From: Clostridium_AD sp050717515
GTDB taxonomy: Bacteria > Bacillota > Clostridia > Clostridiales > Clostridiaceae
Direction: 5' to 3'
Assembly: GCF_050717515.1 (NCBI RefSeq)
Contig: NZ_JBOITL010000032.1
Span: 186,001-250,000 of the forward strand
DNA length: 64,000 nucleotides
How positions within the stretch are numbered: position 1 is the first letter of the stretch; every line of letters starts with the position of its first letter. Below are positions 34,685 through 42,450 of this stretch, in pieces. Position numbers and translations under genes: made by a program. The notes below the pieces were generated by a model that did no database searches, was not told the DNA's origin, and worked only from the letters and a program-made list of their open reading frames with translations.

Positions 34685-35580
34685 AAGGTAGCGACTTTGA
34701 AATAGTTGGAGAAAATTATCTTTCAGAGGAGATAAAAGTAGCGCAAAAAAAAAGCTTTAAAAAAACCCTGAAAGAAAAACCTTATATCTCAATAGGAGTA
34801 TTGCTGATAATAATCCTTGGATGTGTTTTTTATGGGAAAATAGTTAAATTAGATCCTGCTTATATGGACTTAAATAATATTAATGTGCCTCCGAGCTTCA
34901 CCTTTTATTTTGGTACGGATTCTTTGGGCAGAGACATTTTTACTATGATTTGGTATGGTGGTAAAATCTCTTTATTTATCGGGGTTTTTGCTACAATAAT
35001 ATCAACTACAATGGCAGTTGTATATGGAAGCATCAGTGGTGTTGCCTCAGAACTTATAGATGATATGATGATGCGATTTACTGAAATCCTACTTAGTATA
35101 CCATCCATTTTGACCGTGATTTTCATTCAAGCAATGATAGGTAAGGCGAGTCCAGTATCCATTGCCATTGTAATTGGAATTACTAGTTGGATGAATGTTT
35201 CTAAAATTGTACGAAGCGAGGTAAGGAAAATTAGAAATAGTGGTTACATTTTAGCAGCAAAGTGTGCAGGGGGTAAATTTTTTTATATTTTAAAGAGACA
35301 TCTGCTACCAAATTTCATTTCAGCAATAATGTTTATGGTGGTAACCAATGTTGGAAGCGCCATTGCAATAGAATCAACTTTGAGCTTTTTAGGAATAGGT
35401 CTTCCCATTGAAATTATCTCATGGGGTAGTATGCTCTCCCTTTCGGAAAAAGCACTATTATCAAATTATTGGTGGATTATCTTGATTCCAGGTATGTTTT
35501 TGGTGGTTACATTGGTTTGCATCACAAATATAGGGAATTATGTAAGGAAGAAAAACAATAAAGAATTTAGCAACTTATAA
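34675..35580 (+). CDS. Oligopeptide/nickel-type ABC transporter permease, OppC family
   Basis: A 301-residue protein that starts at TTG 34675 within the end of oppB, with GGGGGGAG as RBS. The N-terminal cytoplasmic stretch is followed by TM1 (YISIGVLLIIILGCVFYG). The family signature HLFGTD appears as FYFGTDSLGRDIFTMIWYGGK. The EAA loop is near AAKCAGGKFFYILKRHLLPN, and the end has ESTLSFLGIGLPIEIISWGSM. It should form a heterodimeric channel with the OppB protein. Peptides, nickel complexes or opines are all possible substrates by family. Confidence 0.88.
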   Translation: MAIEGSDFEIVGENYLSEEIKVAQKKSFKKTLKEKPYISIGVLLIIILGCVFYGKIVKLDPAYMDLNNINVPPSFTFYFGTDSLGRDIFTMIWYGGKISLFIGVFATIISTTMAVVYGSISGVASELIDDMMMRFTEILLSIPSILTVIFIQAMIGKASPVSIAIVIGITSWMNVSKIVRSEVRKIRNSGYILAAKCAGGKFFYILKRHLLPNFISAIMFMVVTNVGSAIAIESTLSFLGIGLPIEIISWGSMLSLSEKALLSNYWWIILIPGMFLVVTLVCITNIGNYVRKKNNKEFSNL

Positions 35581-35661
35581 AGATATAAAGTGTCAATATT
35601 ATTTGCAATACGCAATATAAATATTGAAATTTAATATACATAACAAACATTTAGGGGGAGA

Positions 35662-37218
35662 ATGATGAAATTTAGAAAAACGATTATTTGGGGATTTACA
35701 CTGGCAATGAGTATGGCTTTACTTATTGGCTGTGGTGGGAGTGGTGAGAAGAAAGCCGCATCCAATGAAAAGGTTTTAGTTTATGGAAGTGGGGATTATT
35801 CAGGTATTAATCCAGCATTATATGAACATGGAGAAATTAATTCCCTGATTTTCAGTGGACTTACTGCCCATGACAAAAACAATAAGATTATTCCCGGACT
35901 TGCAAAAAGCTGGACCAGTGATAAAGTTACAAATACATATACTTTTATATTAAGAAATGATGTTAAATGGCATGATGGTAAAATTTTTACGGCGGAAGAT
36001 GTGAAGTTTACGCTGGAAACAATTATGAATCCTAAGAATTCTTCGGAAATAGCATCAAACTATGAAGATATCACAAAGATTGAAGTGGTGGACAAGACTA
36101 CCTTAAAAATAACTTTAAAAGCACCAAACATAGCCATGCTGGATTATTTAACAATAGGTATCTTACCTAAGCACCTATTAGAGGGGAAAGATATTGCAAC
36201 AGATAAATTTAATCAATCTCCAACGGGAACGGGTCCATTTAAAATGGAAAAATGGGACAAAGGACAAAGCATTACCCTCCAAAAAAATAAAGATTTCTAC
36301 GAAAAAGAACCGCAAATTGATAAAGTAATATTTAAAATTGTGCAGGACACCAAAGCTAGAGCCTTGCAATTAAAATCTGGAGAATTGGATTTAGCACAGA
36401 TTGTACCCCAGGATGCAGCACAATTTGAAAATAATAAGGATATTACTGTCTATGATATGAAAACGTCAGACTACAGAGGTATTTTGTATAATTTTAATAG
36501 TCCTATATTTAAAGAAAATCGAGAATTGCCAAATGCCTTAAGTTATGCTATTGATCGAAAAGCTATTTTAGACAGCGTTTTATTAGGTCGCGGAAAAGTA
36601 GCCTATTCACCAATTCAGGTTGGAGAATATAATAATCCGAACATGGACAAATTTGACTATAACCCAGAAAAAGCAAAAAAAGAGTTGGAAAAAGCGGGTT
36701 GGAAGCTTGGCCCGGATGGCATATATGTAAAGAATGCTAAGAAATTATCATTTACTATTAACTGCCAAGAAGGAGACCAGGTCAGAGTGGATATGGCGAA
36801 TATCTGTGCTCAACAGCTTAAGGCAATTGGTGTAAATATGAAGGTGGCCGTATTGCCAAAAATTGATTGGGAAAATCAAGATGCGTACCTGATTGGCTGG
36901 GGAAGTCCTTTTGACCCGGACGACCACACTTATAAAGTGTTTGTAACGGGTAAAGGGAATAACTACAGTAGTTATTCAAATACTAAAGTTGATGAGTTAT
37001 TACGCAAGGCAAGAGAAACTGATGTGAACGCTGAAAGATTAAAATATTATAAGGAATTCCAAATTGAATTAACCAAGGATATGCCATATACATTTATAGC
37101 ATACATCGATGCATTATATGGTGCAAAGCCTAATATAAAAGGAATCACCTCAGAAACAGTTTTGGGACATCATGGTGTGGGCATATTCTGGAATATTTCA
37201 GATTGGATAATTGAGTAG
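35662..37218 (+). CDS. ABC transporter substrate-binding lipoprotein, OppA/DppA family
   Basis: A 518-residue SBP_bac_5 protein. The signal peptide ends in the lipobox MALLIGCGG (Cys24 from the first Met), so it is anchored outside by a lipid. Domain landmarks are NSLIFSGLTAHDKNNKIIPGLAKSW, FILRNDVKWHDGKIFTAEDV, PTGTGPFKMEKWDKGQ and ALSYAIDRKAIL. It captures the ligand for OppBC. The gap of 81 nt from oppC and the hairpin behind it suggest that it is expressed at a different level from the other subunits. The ligand cannot be read from the sequence. Confidence 0.9.
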   Translation: MMKFRKTIIWGFTLAMSMALLIGCGGSGEKKAASNEKVLVYGSGDYSGINPALYEHGEINSLIFSGLTAHDKNNKIIPGLAKSWTSDKVTNTYTFILRNDVKWHDGKIFTAEDVKFTLETIMNPKNSSEIASNYEDITKIEVVDKTTLKITLKAPNIAMLDYLTIGILPKHLLEGKDIATDKFNQSPTGTGPFKMEKWDKGQSITLQKNKDFYEKEPQIDKVIFKIVQDTKARALQLKSGELDLAQIVPQDAAQFENNKDITVYDMKTSDYRGILYNFNSPIFKENRELPNALSYAIDRKAILDSVLLGRGKVAYSPIQVGEYNNPNMDKFDYNPEKAKKELEKAGWKLGPDGIYVKNAKKLSFTINCQEGDQVRVDMANICAQQLKAIGVNMKVAVLPKIDWENQDAYLIGWGSPFDPDDHTYKVFVTGKGNNYSSYSNTKVDELLRKARETDVNAERLKYYKEFQIELTKDMPYTFIAYIDALYGAKPNIKGITSETVLGHHGVGIFWNISDWIIE

Positions 37219-37221
37219 AAA

Positions 37222-37279
37222 CTTTAGAAAACAAAGTGAAACCACAATGGTGCATAGGGCTCCTTTGTGGTTTCTAAAG
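37222..37279 (+). other. Intercistronic stem-loop with two alternative pairings
   Basis: The right arm (37265-37279) can pair with either of two left arms. GAAACCACAA 37238-37247 pairs with 37265-37274, and CTTTAGAAA 37222-37230 pairs with 37271-37279. It lies between the binding-protein gene and oppD with no T run after it, so it more likely stabilises the upstream mRNA than ends it. Confidence 0.55.
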
Positions 37280-37292
37280 AATAGGAGAGGTT

Positions 37293-38321
37293 ATGAAGGA
37301 TTTGTTAGAAGTAAATAATTTAGTTGTAAGCTTTTTAACGAAGGCAGGTGAAGTGCAAGCGGTTAGAGATGTTTCTTTTTCGCTGAAAAAAGGAGAAGTT
37401 TTAGCCATACTTGGAGAATCAGGCTGCGGAAAATCCGTATTATGTAAAAGTATTTTACGCATACTTCCAGAGAATGGCTGTATAAAAAGTGGAGAAGTTA
37501 TTCTTAATGGAGAGGATTTAATAAATTTAGAAGGCAAGTCTATGGATAAGGTTAGAGGCAGGGAGATATCTATGATCCTTCAAGATCCTATGACTTCTTT
37601 AAATCCTACTATGTCTATTGGCAAACAGATCATAGAAGCGGTATTGATTCATCAAAAGGTTAGCAAAAGTGAAGCAAAAAAGAAAAGTATAGAACTTATG
37701 GAGCTTGTTGGGATTGACCATGCAGAAAAAAGATTCCATCAGTATCCCTATCAGCTCTCTGGGGGAATGATACAGAGAAGTGTTATTGCAATTGCACTGG
37801 CCTGCAAACCAAAAGTATTAATTGCTGATGAACCAACCACTGCTTTAGATGTAACTACCCAAGCACAAATAATAGAGCTTATTCAAGAATTACAAATAAA
37901 AACTGGGATATCAATCATATTTATCACACATGATTTAGGGGTTGTTGCCAAAATAGCCCAAAGGATTGCAGTTATGTATGCTGGAAAAATCGTTGAAATA
38001 GGTACTAGCAAAGATATTTTTTATGATCCACGGCATCCTTATACCTTAGGATTAATGTGTTCTTTACCTAATATAGATTCTGATGAGGCAAATTTGAATT
38101 GCATACCAGGAATGCCACCTAATTTATTGAATCCGCCAAAAGGTGATGCATTTGCACAGAGGAACAAATATGCATTAAAGATAGATTATCTGGCTGAGCC
38201 ACCTATGTTTAAAATCAGCGATACCCATAGTGCTGCAACTTGGCTGTTACACAAAGATGCTCCAAAAATAAAGCCGCCCATTAGATTTCAAGAATTTAGG
38301 GTGATGCAAAATGAAGACTGA
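37293..38321 (+). CDS. Oligopeptide ABC transporter ATP-binding protein, OppD family
   Basis: A 342-residue ATPase. Walker A is GESGCGKSVLC, the Q-loop MILQDPMTSLNPTM, the signature LSGGMIQR, and Walker B VLIADEPTTALDV, with switch His in FITHDLG. The C-terminal oligopeptide/dipeptide extension (HPYTLGLMCSLPNI) is present. It lacks the cysteines of an Fe-S extension seen in some OppD. It drives import through OppBC and ends in an 11-nt overlap with oppF. RBS ATAGGAGAGG. Confidence 0.9.
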   Translation: MKDLLEVNNLVVSFLTKAGEVQAVRDVSFSLKKGEVLAILGESGCGKSVLCKSILRILPENGCIKSGEVILNGEDLINLEGKSMDKVRGREISMILQDPMTSLNPTMSIGKQIIEAVLIHQKVSKSEAKKKSIELMELVGIDHAEKRFHQYPYQLSGGMIQRSVIAIALACKPKVLIADEPTTALDVTTQAQIIELIQELQIKTGISIIFITHDLGVVAKIAQRIAVMYAGKIVEIGTSKDIFYDPRHPYTLGLMCSLPNIDSDEANLNCIPGMPPNLLNPPKGDAFAQRNKYALKIDYLAEPPMFKISDTHSAATWLLHKDAPKIKPPIRFQEFRVMQNED

Positions 38322-39207
38322 AAAAATATTAGAAGTCAAAAATCTAAAACAATATTTCAAATTAGATAGAAATACTGTAAGTAAAGCGGTTGATGATATA
38401 TCTTTCGATATTTACAAAGGAGAAATATTTGGACTAGTGGGTGAATCTGGTTCAGGCAAATCAACAACGGGTAGAAGCATTATTAATATCTATAAGCCAA
38501 CAGGGGGAGAAATCTATTATAGGGGAAAGCTTATTTCAAATCGTAAAATTTATAGAGCTGAAAAAAAGTTTATAAATAGAAATATGCAAATCATATTTCA
38601 AGATTCAACCTCATCTCTAAATTCACGAATGACAATAAAAGAAATTATTGAGGAGCCTCTTATAATTCAAAAATTGTATAAGAATAAAGAAGAGCGCATG
38701 GAGAAGGTTTACAAGCTTATGAATTTAGTGGGACTAGATAAGATTTATCAGGATTGCTATCCCTTTGAATGTTCAGGTGGACAGAGACAACGTGTAGGAA
38801 TTGCGCGGGCGCTTAGCCTTGATCCAGAATTCATAATTGCGGATGAACCTATTGCATCTTTAGATGTTTCAATTCAAGCGCAGATTATTAATTTATTCAA
38901 AAAGCTTCAAAGAGACAAGGGTCTGACATGTTTATTTATTTCACATGACTTGGCTATGGTGAAATATGTATGCAATCGAGTAGGCGTTATGTATCATGGG
39001 AAAATTGTTGAACTGGCCGAAACTAAGGAATTATATCGAAATCCCATTCATCCTTATACAAAAGCATTGTTTTCGTCAATACTTGTTCCAGATCCACAGT
39101 GTGCCCAAAAGAGAACTCGTATCAAATATAATCCCATTAATGATGATCTTTTGGAAGAAACAAGTCAGTTGGTAGAAGTATCAGAAGGCCATTTTGTGCT
39201 GCAATAA
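38311..39207 (+). CDS. Oligopeptide ABC transporter ATP-binding protein, OppF family
   Basis: A 298-residue ATPase with Walker A GESGSGKSTTG, Q-loop IIFQDSTSSLNSRM, signature CSGGQRQRVGIARA, Walker B FIIADEPIASLDV and switch His in FISHDLA. The C-terminus has the HPYTKALFSS motif. The start ATG 38311 overlaps the end of oppD, and the RBS is inside oppD (TTTAGGGTG). It pairs with OppD as the second nucleotide-binding subunit and is the last gene of the operon. Confidence 0.9.
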   Translation: MKTEKILEVKNLKQYFKLDRNTVSKAVDDISFDIYKGEIFGLVGESGSGKSTTGRSIINIYKPTGGEIYYRGKLISNRKIYRAEKKFINRNMQIIFQDSTSSLNSRMTIKEIIEEPLIIQKLYKNKEERMEKVYKLMNLVGLDKIYQDCYPFECSGGQRQRVGIARALSLDPEFIIADEPIASLDVSIQAQIINLFKKLQRDKGLTCLFISHDLAMVKYVCNRVGVMYHGKIVELAETKELYRNPIHPYTKALFSSILVPDPQCAQKRTRIKYNPINDDLLEETSQLVEVSEGHFVLQ

Positions 39208-39296
39208 TAAAATATGATCGAACTCAAATGGCTATTTTTTTATTAAAAAAATAAGTAGCTGAGAACAATTTTTTACTTGCTAATTTTTATACAATA

Positions 39297-39328
39297 AAAA
39301 AGAACTGATTATATTCACCAGTTCTTTT
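39297..39328 (+). terminator. Rho-independent terminator after the Opp operon
   Basis: A 10-bp stem (39298-39307 with 39319-39328; AAGAACTG with CAGTTCTT) ends in TTTT. It lies 90 nt after oppF. Confidence 0.75.
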
Positions 39329-39372
39329 AAGGGGTATTATTAAATTTATATTTAATTAAAGGGGGACTCTAA

Positions 39373-39492
39373 TTAAAAAAATCAATTACTTTCTATATAT
39401 TTATAATAACAATTTTATGTGTCGTTAGTGTGACTAAATTAAAAATTAATTGTAAATTTAAAAATGATTCCATAAATACTAGTATATTATAG
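39373..39492 (+). pseudogene. Possible hydrophobic small peptide gene lacking a canonical start codon
   Basis: AGGGGGA at 39359-39365 is followed at the right distance by TTA AAA AAA TCA, not by a start codon. The frame (39 codons to TAG 39490) reads KKSITFYIFIITILCVVSV then a basic, polar tail, as in a signal peptide or small membrane peptide. A TTG to TTA change would explain it. Either this is a dead peptide gene, or the resemblance is due to chance in AT-rich DNA. The rest of 39329-39736 is AT-rich, with a possible extended -10 (TGGGGTATAAT) near 39605. Confidence 0.3.
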
Positions 39493-39736
39493 AGAGCATA
39501 TTCCACAACATAAACTGGAAATTTATGATTATTGATAATATTTTAGATATATGTATTTTGAGTAAAATATATATTAGTTAATTTGTGTAACCTAAAGGAC
39601 TGTTTTTGGGGTATAATAGATTAATAAAATAACAAATCATACCTTGCAAATATTTATTGCTAATATTAATTTAGAGGGTATCAGTTAGTTTTTTAATGTA
39701 AAAGATGTAAAAAATAAAAAAAAGAAGGTAAAAAAT

Positions 39737-39889
39737 ATGAAAAATGATATGAACAAAAGCATGGAACTAATGAAAAAAATTATTGAAGAGAAAAAAGTAA
39801 AGTCTTCACAGCAAAAAAATACTAAGAGAGCAAAGATTTACGGATCACAAAGTCCAGCATCAGGTGGTCAAGGGTTATATGGCAAATAA
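39737..39889 (+). CDS. Small basic hypothetical protein (50 residues)
   Basis: ATG 39737 lies 8 nt after AAGAAGG. The predicted protein is an amphipathic, Lys/Glu-rich helix (about residues 1-22, SMELMKKIIEEKKVKSS) followed by a flexible Ser/Gly/Gln tail ending YGSQSPASGGQGLYGK. It has no signal peptide. A strong bidirectional terminator follows 78 nt later, which supports a real transcription unit. No family is recognised. Confidence 0.55.
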   Translation: MKNDMNKSMELMKKIIEEKKVKSSQQKNTKRAKIYGSQSPASGGQGLYGK

Positions 39890-39966
39890 TCTATATGTTT
39901 AGAATGGAAATTATCATAAATAACAAGGGAAATTACTGCAAAAGCCTGACGTTATAAAATTCAATA

Positions 39967-40005
39967 AAAAAAGTATCAAGATGTTAATATTCTTGATACT
40001 TTTTT
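39967..40005. terminator. Bidirectional terminator
   Basis: A perfect 15-bp stem (39967-39981 with 39991-40005) has A6 and T6 ends. It separates the 50-residue protein gene from the convergent oxidoreductase gene. Confidence 0.92.
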
Positions 40006-40012
40006 GCTCTTA

Positions 40013-40594
40013 TTATAAAGTTTCTTTAACTATATTAGATACTTCCTTTAAATAATCCCCAAGGGTTTCTTTAGATGCAGTAGGAACAGCTCCAAAAAAA
40101 GTATGTTTTACTTCTTCTATTCCAGTAAAATTGAATATACCTTGATCTGTAGTTTGTTTCATTGAATTATGCATTCCATTTGCAGAATACATTTTACTTG
40201 GTGTACCTGTAGTACAAAATAATAATCCCTTCTTGCTTTTCAATAATCCATTTGGGACTCCATCTATATACTCATAAGCGAATCCATAGGAAAACACACG
40301 ATCTACATATCCCTTTAGCATAGCAGGAAATGATGTCCACCAAACAGGATAAACAAAAGTAATAACATCAGCCCATTTAATATGCTCTTGTTCTGCTAAA
40401 ATATCGTCTGGAACTTTTCCACTTTGGAAAGCCTCAAAGTCTGCTGGTTTAAGTATTGGATCAAATCCAATTTCATATAGGTCTCTAACTCTTACGTTAG
40501 CGCCCTTCTCTACAGATGCATTTACAACGGCATCTACTATACTTTTCCCAAAACTCTTTGAATTTGGATGTGCAAAAACTACTAAATTATTCAT
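40013..40594 (-). CDS. Flavodoxin-like NAD(P)H-dependent (quinone) oxidoreductase
   Basis: A 193-residue cytoplasmic flavoprotein. It opens with NLVVFAHPNSKSFGKSI (the phosphate-binding part of the flavodoxin fold). It then has ITFVYPVWWTSFPAMLKGYVDRVFSYGFAYEY, the classical MdaB/KefF/NQO1-type flavin and dimer motif, and LLFCTTGTPSKMY. The family reduces quinones, nitro or azo compounds with NAD(P)H. RBS TAGGAGGAATTAAT precedes ATG 40594. A MarR regulator is encoded immediately upstream on the same strand, and its operator sequence recurs in front of this gene, so it is probably induced by electrophiles or quinones. Confidence 0.87.
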   Translation of the reverse strand: MNNLVVFAHPNSKSFGKSIVDAVVNASVEKGANVRVRDLYEIGFDPILKPADFEAFQSGKVPDDILAEQEHIKWADVITFVYPVWWTSFPAMLKGYVDRVFSYGFAYEYIDGVPNGLLKSKKGLLFCTTGTPSKMYSANGMHNSMKQTTDQGIFNFTGIEEVKHTFFGAVPTASKETLGDYLKEVSNIVKETL

Positions 40595-40661
40595 AATTAA
40601 TTCCTCCTAGATTTATAATCTTATATTATTACTTATTTGGGCATCGATATTTACTATCAAT

Positions 40662-40680
40662 ATAATTTGATGTCCAAGTA
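40662..40680 (-). promoter_or_regulatory. Probable MarR operator in front of the oxidoreductase gene
   Basis: On the minus strand TACTTGGACATCAAATTAT matches 16 of 19 positions of the perfect palindrome in the marR promoter. It overlaps a candidate -35 (TTGGAC) followed about 18 nt later by TAAATA. This implies repression of the oxidoreductase by the adjacent MarR protein. Confidence 0.65.
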
Positions 40681-40705
40681 TATAGCTAAAAAAATTTATT
40701 CTAAC

Positions 40706-41128
40706 TTAGAAGTTATTATAAATTTTCTCTAATACACTTTCAAAAATTTTTTTCTCATTTTCACTTATATTTTTGTATTCAACTTCAAAAAGTTTGCGTG
40801 AAATTTCTTTAAAATTCGGTTCTAATTCTTCTCCTTTTTTCGTTAAGAAAATAATTGTTGACCTGCTGTCAGTTGTATCTTTCTTTGATGAAATATAGCC
40901 CAATTTAATCAACTTGTTTACTAGCGCTGTCACAGTAGATCTATCTCTATGAATACTATTTGCAATATTAGTCATAGTACATTCGCCATGTTGAAACAAA
41001 GTGGCTAAGATATCTCCATGAGAGGGTGCTATATCTACAAAGCCTATCTGTTCTAACTCTTTCAGAATAAATTGATTTGCTTTTTCTCGTATTCTTCCTA
41101 TTAAGTAAATTGTTTTATTTGTTTTCAT
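40706..41128 (-). CDS. MarR family transcriptional regulator
   Basis: ATG 41128 (MKTNKTIYLIG) gives 140 residues, normal for MarR. An in-frame extension to 41170 would start upstream of the promoter. The winged helix lies at about 35-100 (GECTMTNIANSIHRDRSTVTALVNKLIKLGYISSKKDTTDSR, with the wing Asp/Arg). The flanking helices form the dimer. No cysteine that would suggest thiol sensing is visible, so a ligand-binding mode is likely. A consensus promoter ends 6 nt before the ATG, so the mRNA may have no leader. The target is the neighbouring oxidoreductase gene and its own gene. Confidence 0.88.
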   Translation of the reverse strand: MKTNKTIYLIGRIREKANQFILKELEQIGFVDIAPSHGDILATLFQHGECTMTNIANSIHRDRSTVTALVNKLIKLGYISSKKDTTDSRSTIIFLTKKGEELEPNFKEISRKLFEVEYKNISENEKKIFESVLEKIYNNF

Positions 41129-41134
41129 ATTTCC

Positions 41135-41163
41135 ATTATACTTTGATATCAAAGTATTGTCAA
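41135..41163 (-). promoter_or_regulatory. Consensus sigma-A promoter of marR with an operator in the spacer
   Basis: Minus strand: TTGACA (41163-41158), a 17-nt spacer and TATAAT (41140-41135), a full consensus match. A perfect 20-bp palindrome (ATACTTTGATATCAAAGTAT, 41138-41157) fills the spacer and part of the -10, ideal for autorepression. Expected start of transcription is about 41128-41129, at the ATG itself. Confidence 0.88.
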
Positions 41164-41186
41164 TAATCAATTATTAAAAAATAGCA

Positions 41187-41237
41187 AAAAAAAACGTAGA
41201 AAGTTTTAAAATTAATCCTCAACTATCTACGTCTTTT
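41187..41237 (-). terminator. Terminator after the LOR/SDH gene pair
   Basis: A 7-bp core stem (ACGTAGA with TCTACGT; 41194-41200 and 41226-41232) is followed on the minus strand by eight U. It ends the transcript of the two paralogues before marR. Confidence 0.75.
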
Positions 41238-41287
41238 AATTTAAATAGACTTAATTTAAATTGCATGCATGATCATAGCTTTTTCAA

Positions 41288-42373
41288 TTACTTGATTAAT
41301 CCTTCAGCTACGTTAACTATAAAGTCTTGGATATTTGTAACTAAGGTCTTAACTTCTAATGTTCCTCTATCAGATAATTTGTTAACAGAGAACTCTTGTA
41401 TATCTATAGAATATATATATACTGGTCTAACAGTCCCATCTTTTACAGTGTAGGATGGAGTCATATTTCCGGCAGCTATGGTATGAAGTACTGATGATAA
41501 ACATATAAGCATAGTTGCCTTTCTAGTATGTTTTCTCATAGCATTTTGAGATTCATACACATTATCATAAACACCTGGAAGTGTATATCTATCTCTTATA
41601 CTACCGGCAAGGACTACAGGAACATCATTGTCTATGCAAGCTTTTATTATACCATCCTTAACTTTACCTGAATTTATAAGCTCTTCAAGGGATCCTGCGC
41701 TTCTAGCCTCATTTATAGTTGCTATATAGTTATAATGAGCATTTTCACGAGACTCAAAAGTTTCTTGACCTGAAACTGTTTTGAACATTCCGTTTTCTAA
41801 ATCATAAGTAGCAAGGTTATTTCCAGATAAAACAGCTTGAGCATAACCATTTTCCACTAGTGAGGCAAAGGCAGCTCTTGATTTGTCATCTAATGCAATT
41901 GCAGGTCCTAAAACCCAAACTATTTTTCCATCATGTTCCTTTTCATATTGCATAATTTCATATAATTCATCGTAATCTTTAGAGAAAGCTGTTTCTCTTG
42001 ATCTCCCACTTCTAAATGCAAAGGTATCAGCATCTGAATCATCAGTAACAAAGCCTCTAGTATACATATATATACCTTCACTTCCATCTTCCGTTCTGCC
42101 TACGACAACTTTATCGCCAAGCTTTAAATTTCTAAATTCCACAACATTTATGTCATCATCTGCAGTAACAACTGCAACGCTATCCATACGGCTTTCACTC
42201 GCTATTACCCACTTGCCTTTAATCTTAAAATATTCAGGATATATTGATAATGCATGATAATTTTTATGAGTAACGCCGTCTTTAATTACTTCTTCAAGTG
42301 TGCAGTCTGGAGCATTAACAAGGAAATCTTGCGAGAAATCCGGCGGTGTAAACTTTGGTAAAATAAAACTCAT
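41288..42373 (-). CDS. LOR/SDH (TIGR00300) family protein, ornithine-cyclodeaminase-like, copy 2
   Basis: A 361-residue protein. The C-terminal half matches the conserved core of the LOR/SDH / AgrE-ArgZ ornithine cyclodeaminase group: AHYNYIATINEARSAGSLEEL, VPVVLAGSIRDRYTLPGVYDN, ICLSSVLHTIAAGNM and a final DI-x-VNKLSDRGTLEVKTLVT. This would be a Rossmann-type NAD-binding domain. The N-terminal half (FSQDFLVNAPDCTLEEVIKDGV) is related to the substrate-side domain. Family members convert ornithine to proline or act on arginine-derived substrates, but several are uncharacterised. It is about half identical by eye to the gene 77 nt upstream. The normal family motif IRDDGPLP reads IRDRYTLP here, so activity may differ. 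Confidence 0.62.
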   Translation of the reverse strand: MSFILPKFTPPDFSQDFLVNAPDCTLEEVIKDGVTHKNYHALSIYPEYFKIKGKWVIASESRMDSVAVVTADDDINVVEFRNLKLGDKVVVGRTEDGSEGIYMYTRGFVTDDSDADTFAFRSGRSRETAFSKDYDELYEIMQYEKEHDGKIVWVLGPAIALDDKSRAAFASLVENGYAQAVLSGNNLATYDLENGMFKTVSGQETFESRENAHYNYIATINEARSAGSLEELINSGKVKDGIIKACIDNDVPVVLAGSIRDRYTLPGVYDNVYESQNAMRKHTRKATMLICLSSVLHTIAAGNMTPSYTVKDGTVRPVYIYSIDIQEFSVNKLSDRGTLEVKTLVTNIQDFIVNVAEGLIK

Positions 42374-42450
42374 TTAAAATCTCCTCCTACTAATATAGTA
42401 ATGTATGTTAGTGCGTTTAGAATTAAATCATCTTCTTTAAAGCTGGTATA

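Noticed and set aside
31580..39207. A staphylopine-type metallophore (cnt) operon
   Set aside because: There is no CntK- or CntL-like gene, and the dehydrogenase is divergent and of normal octopine type.
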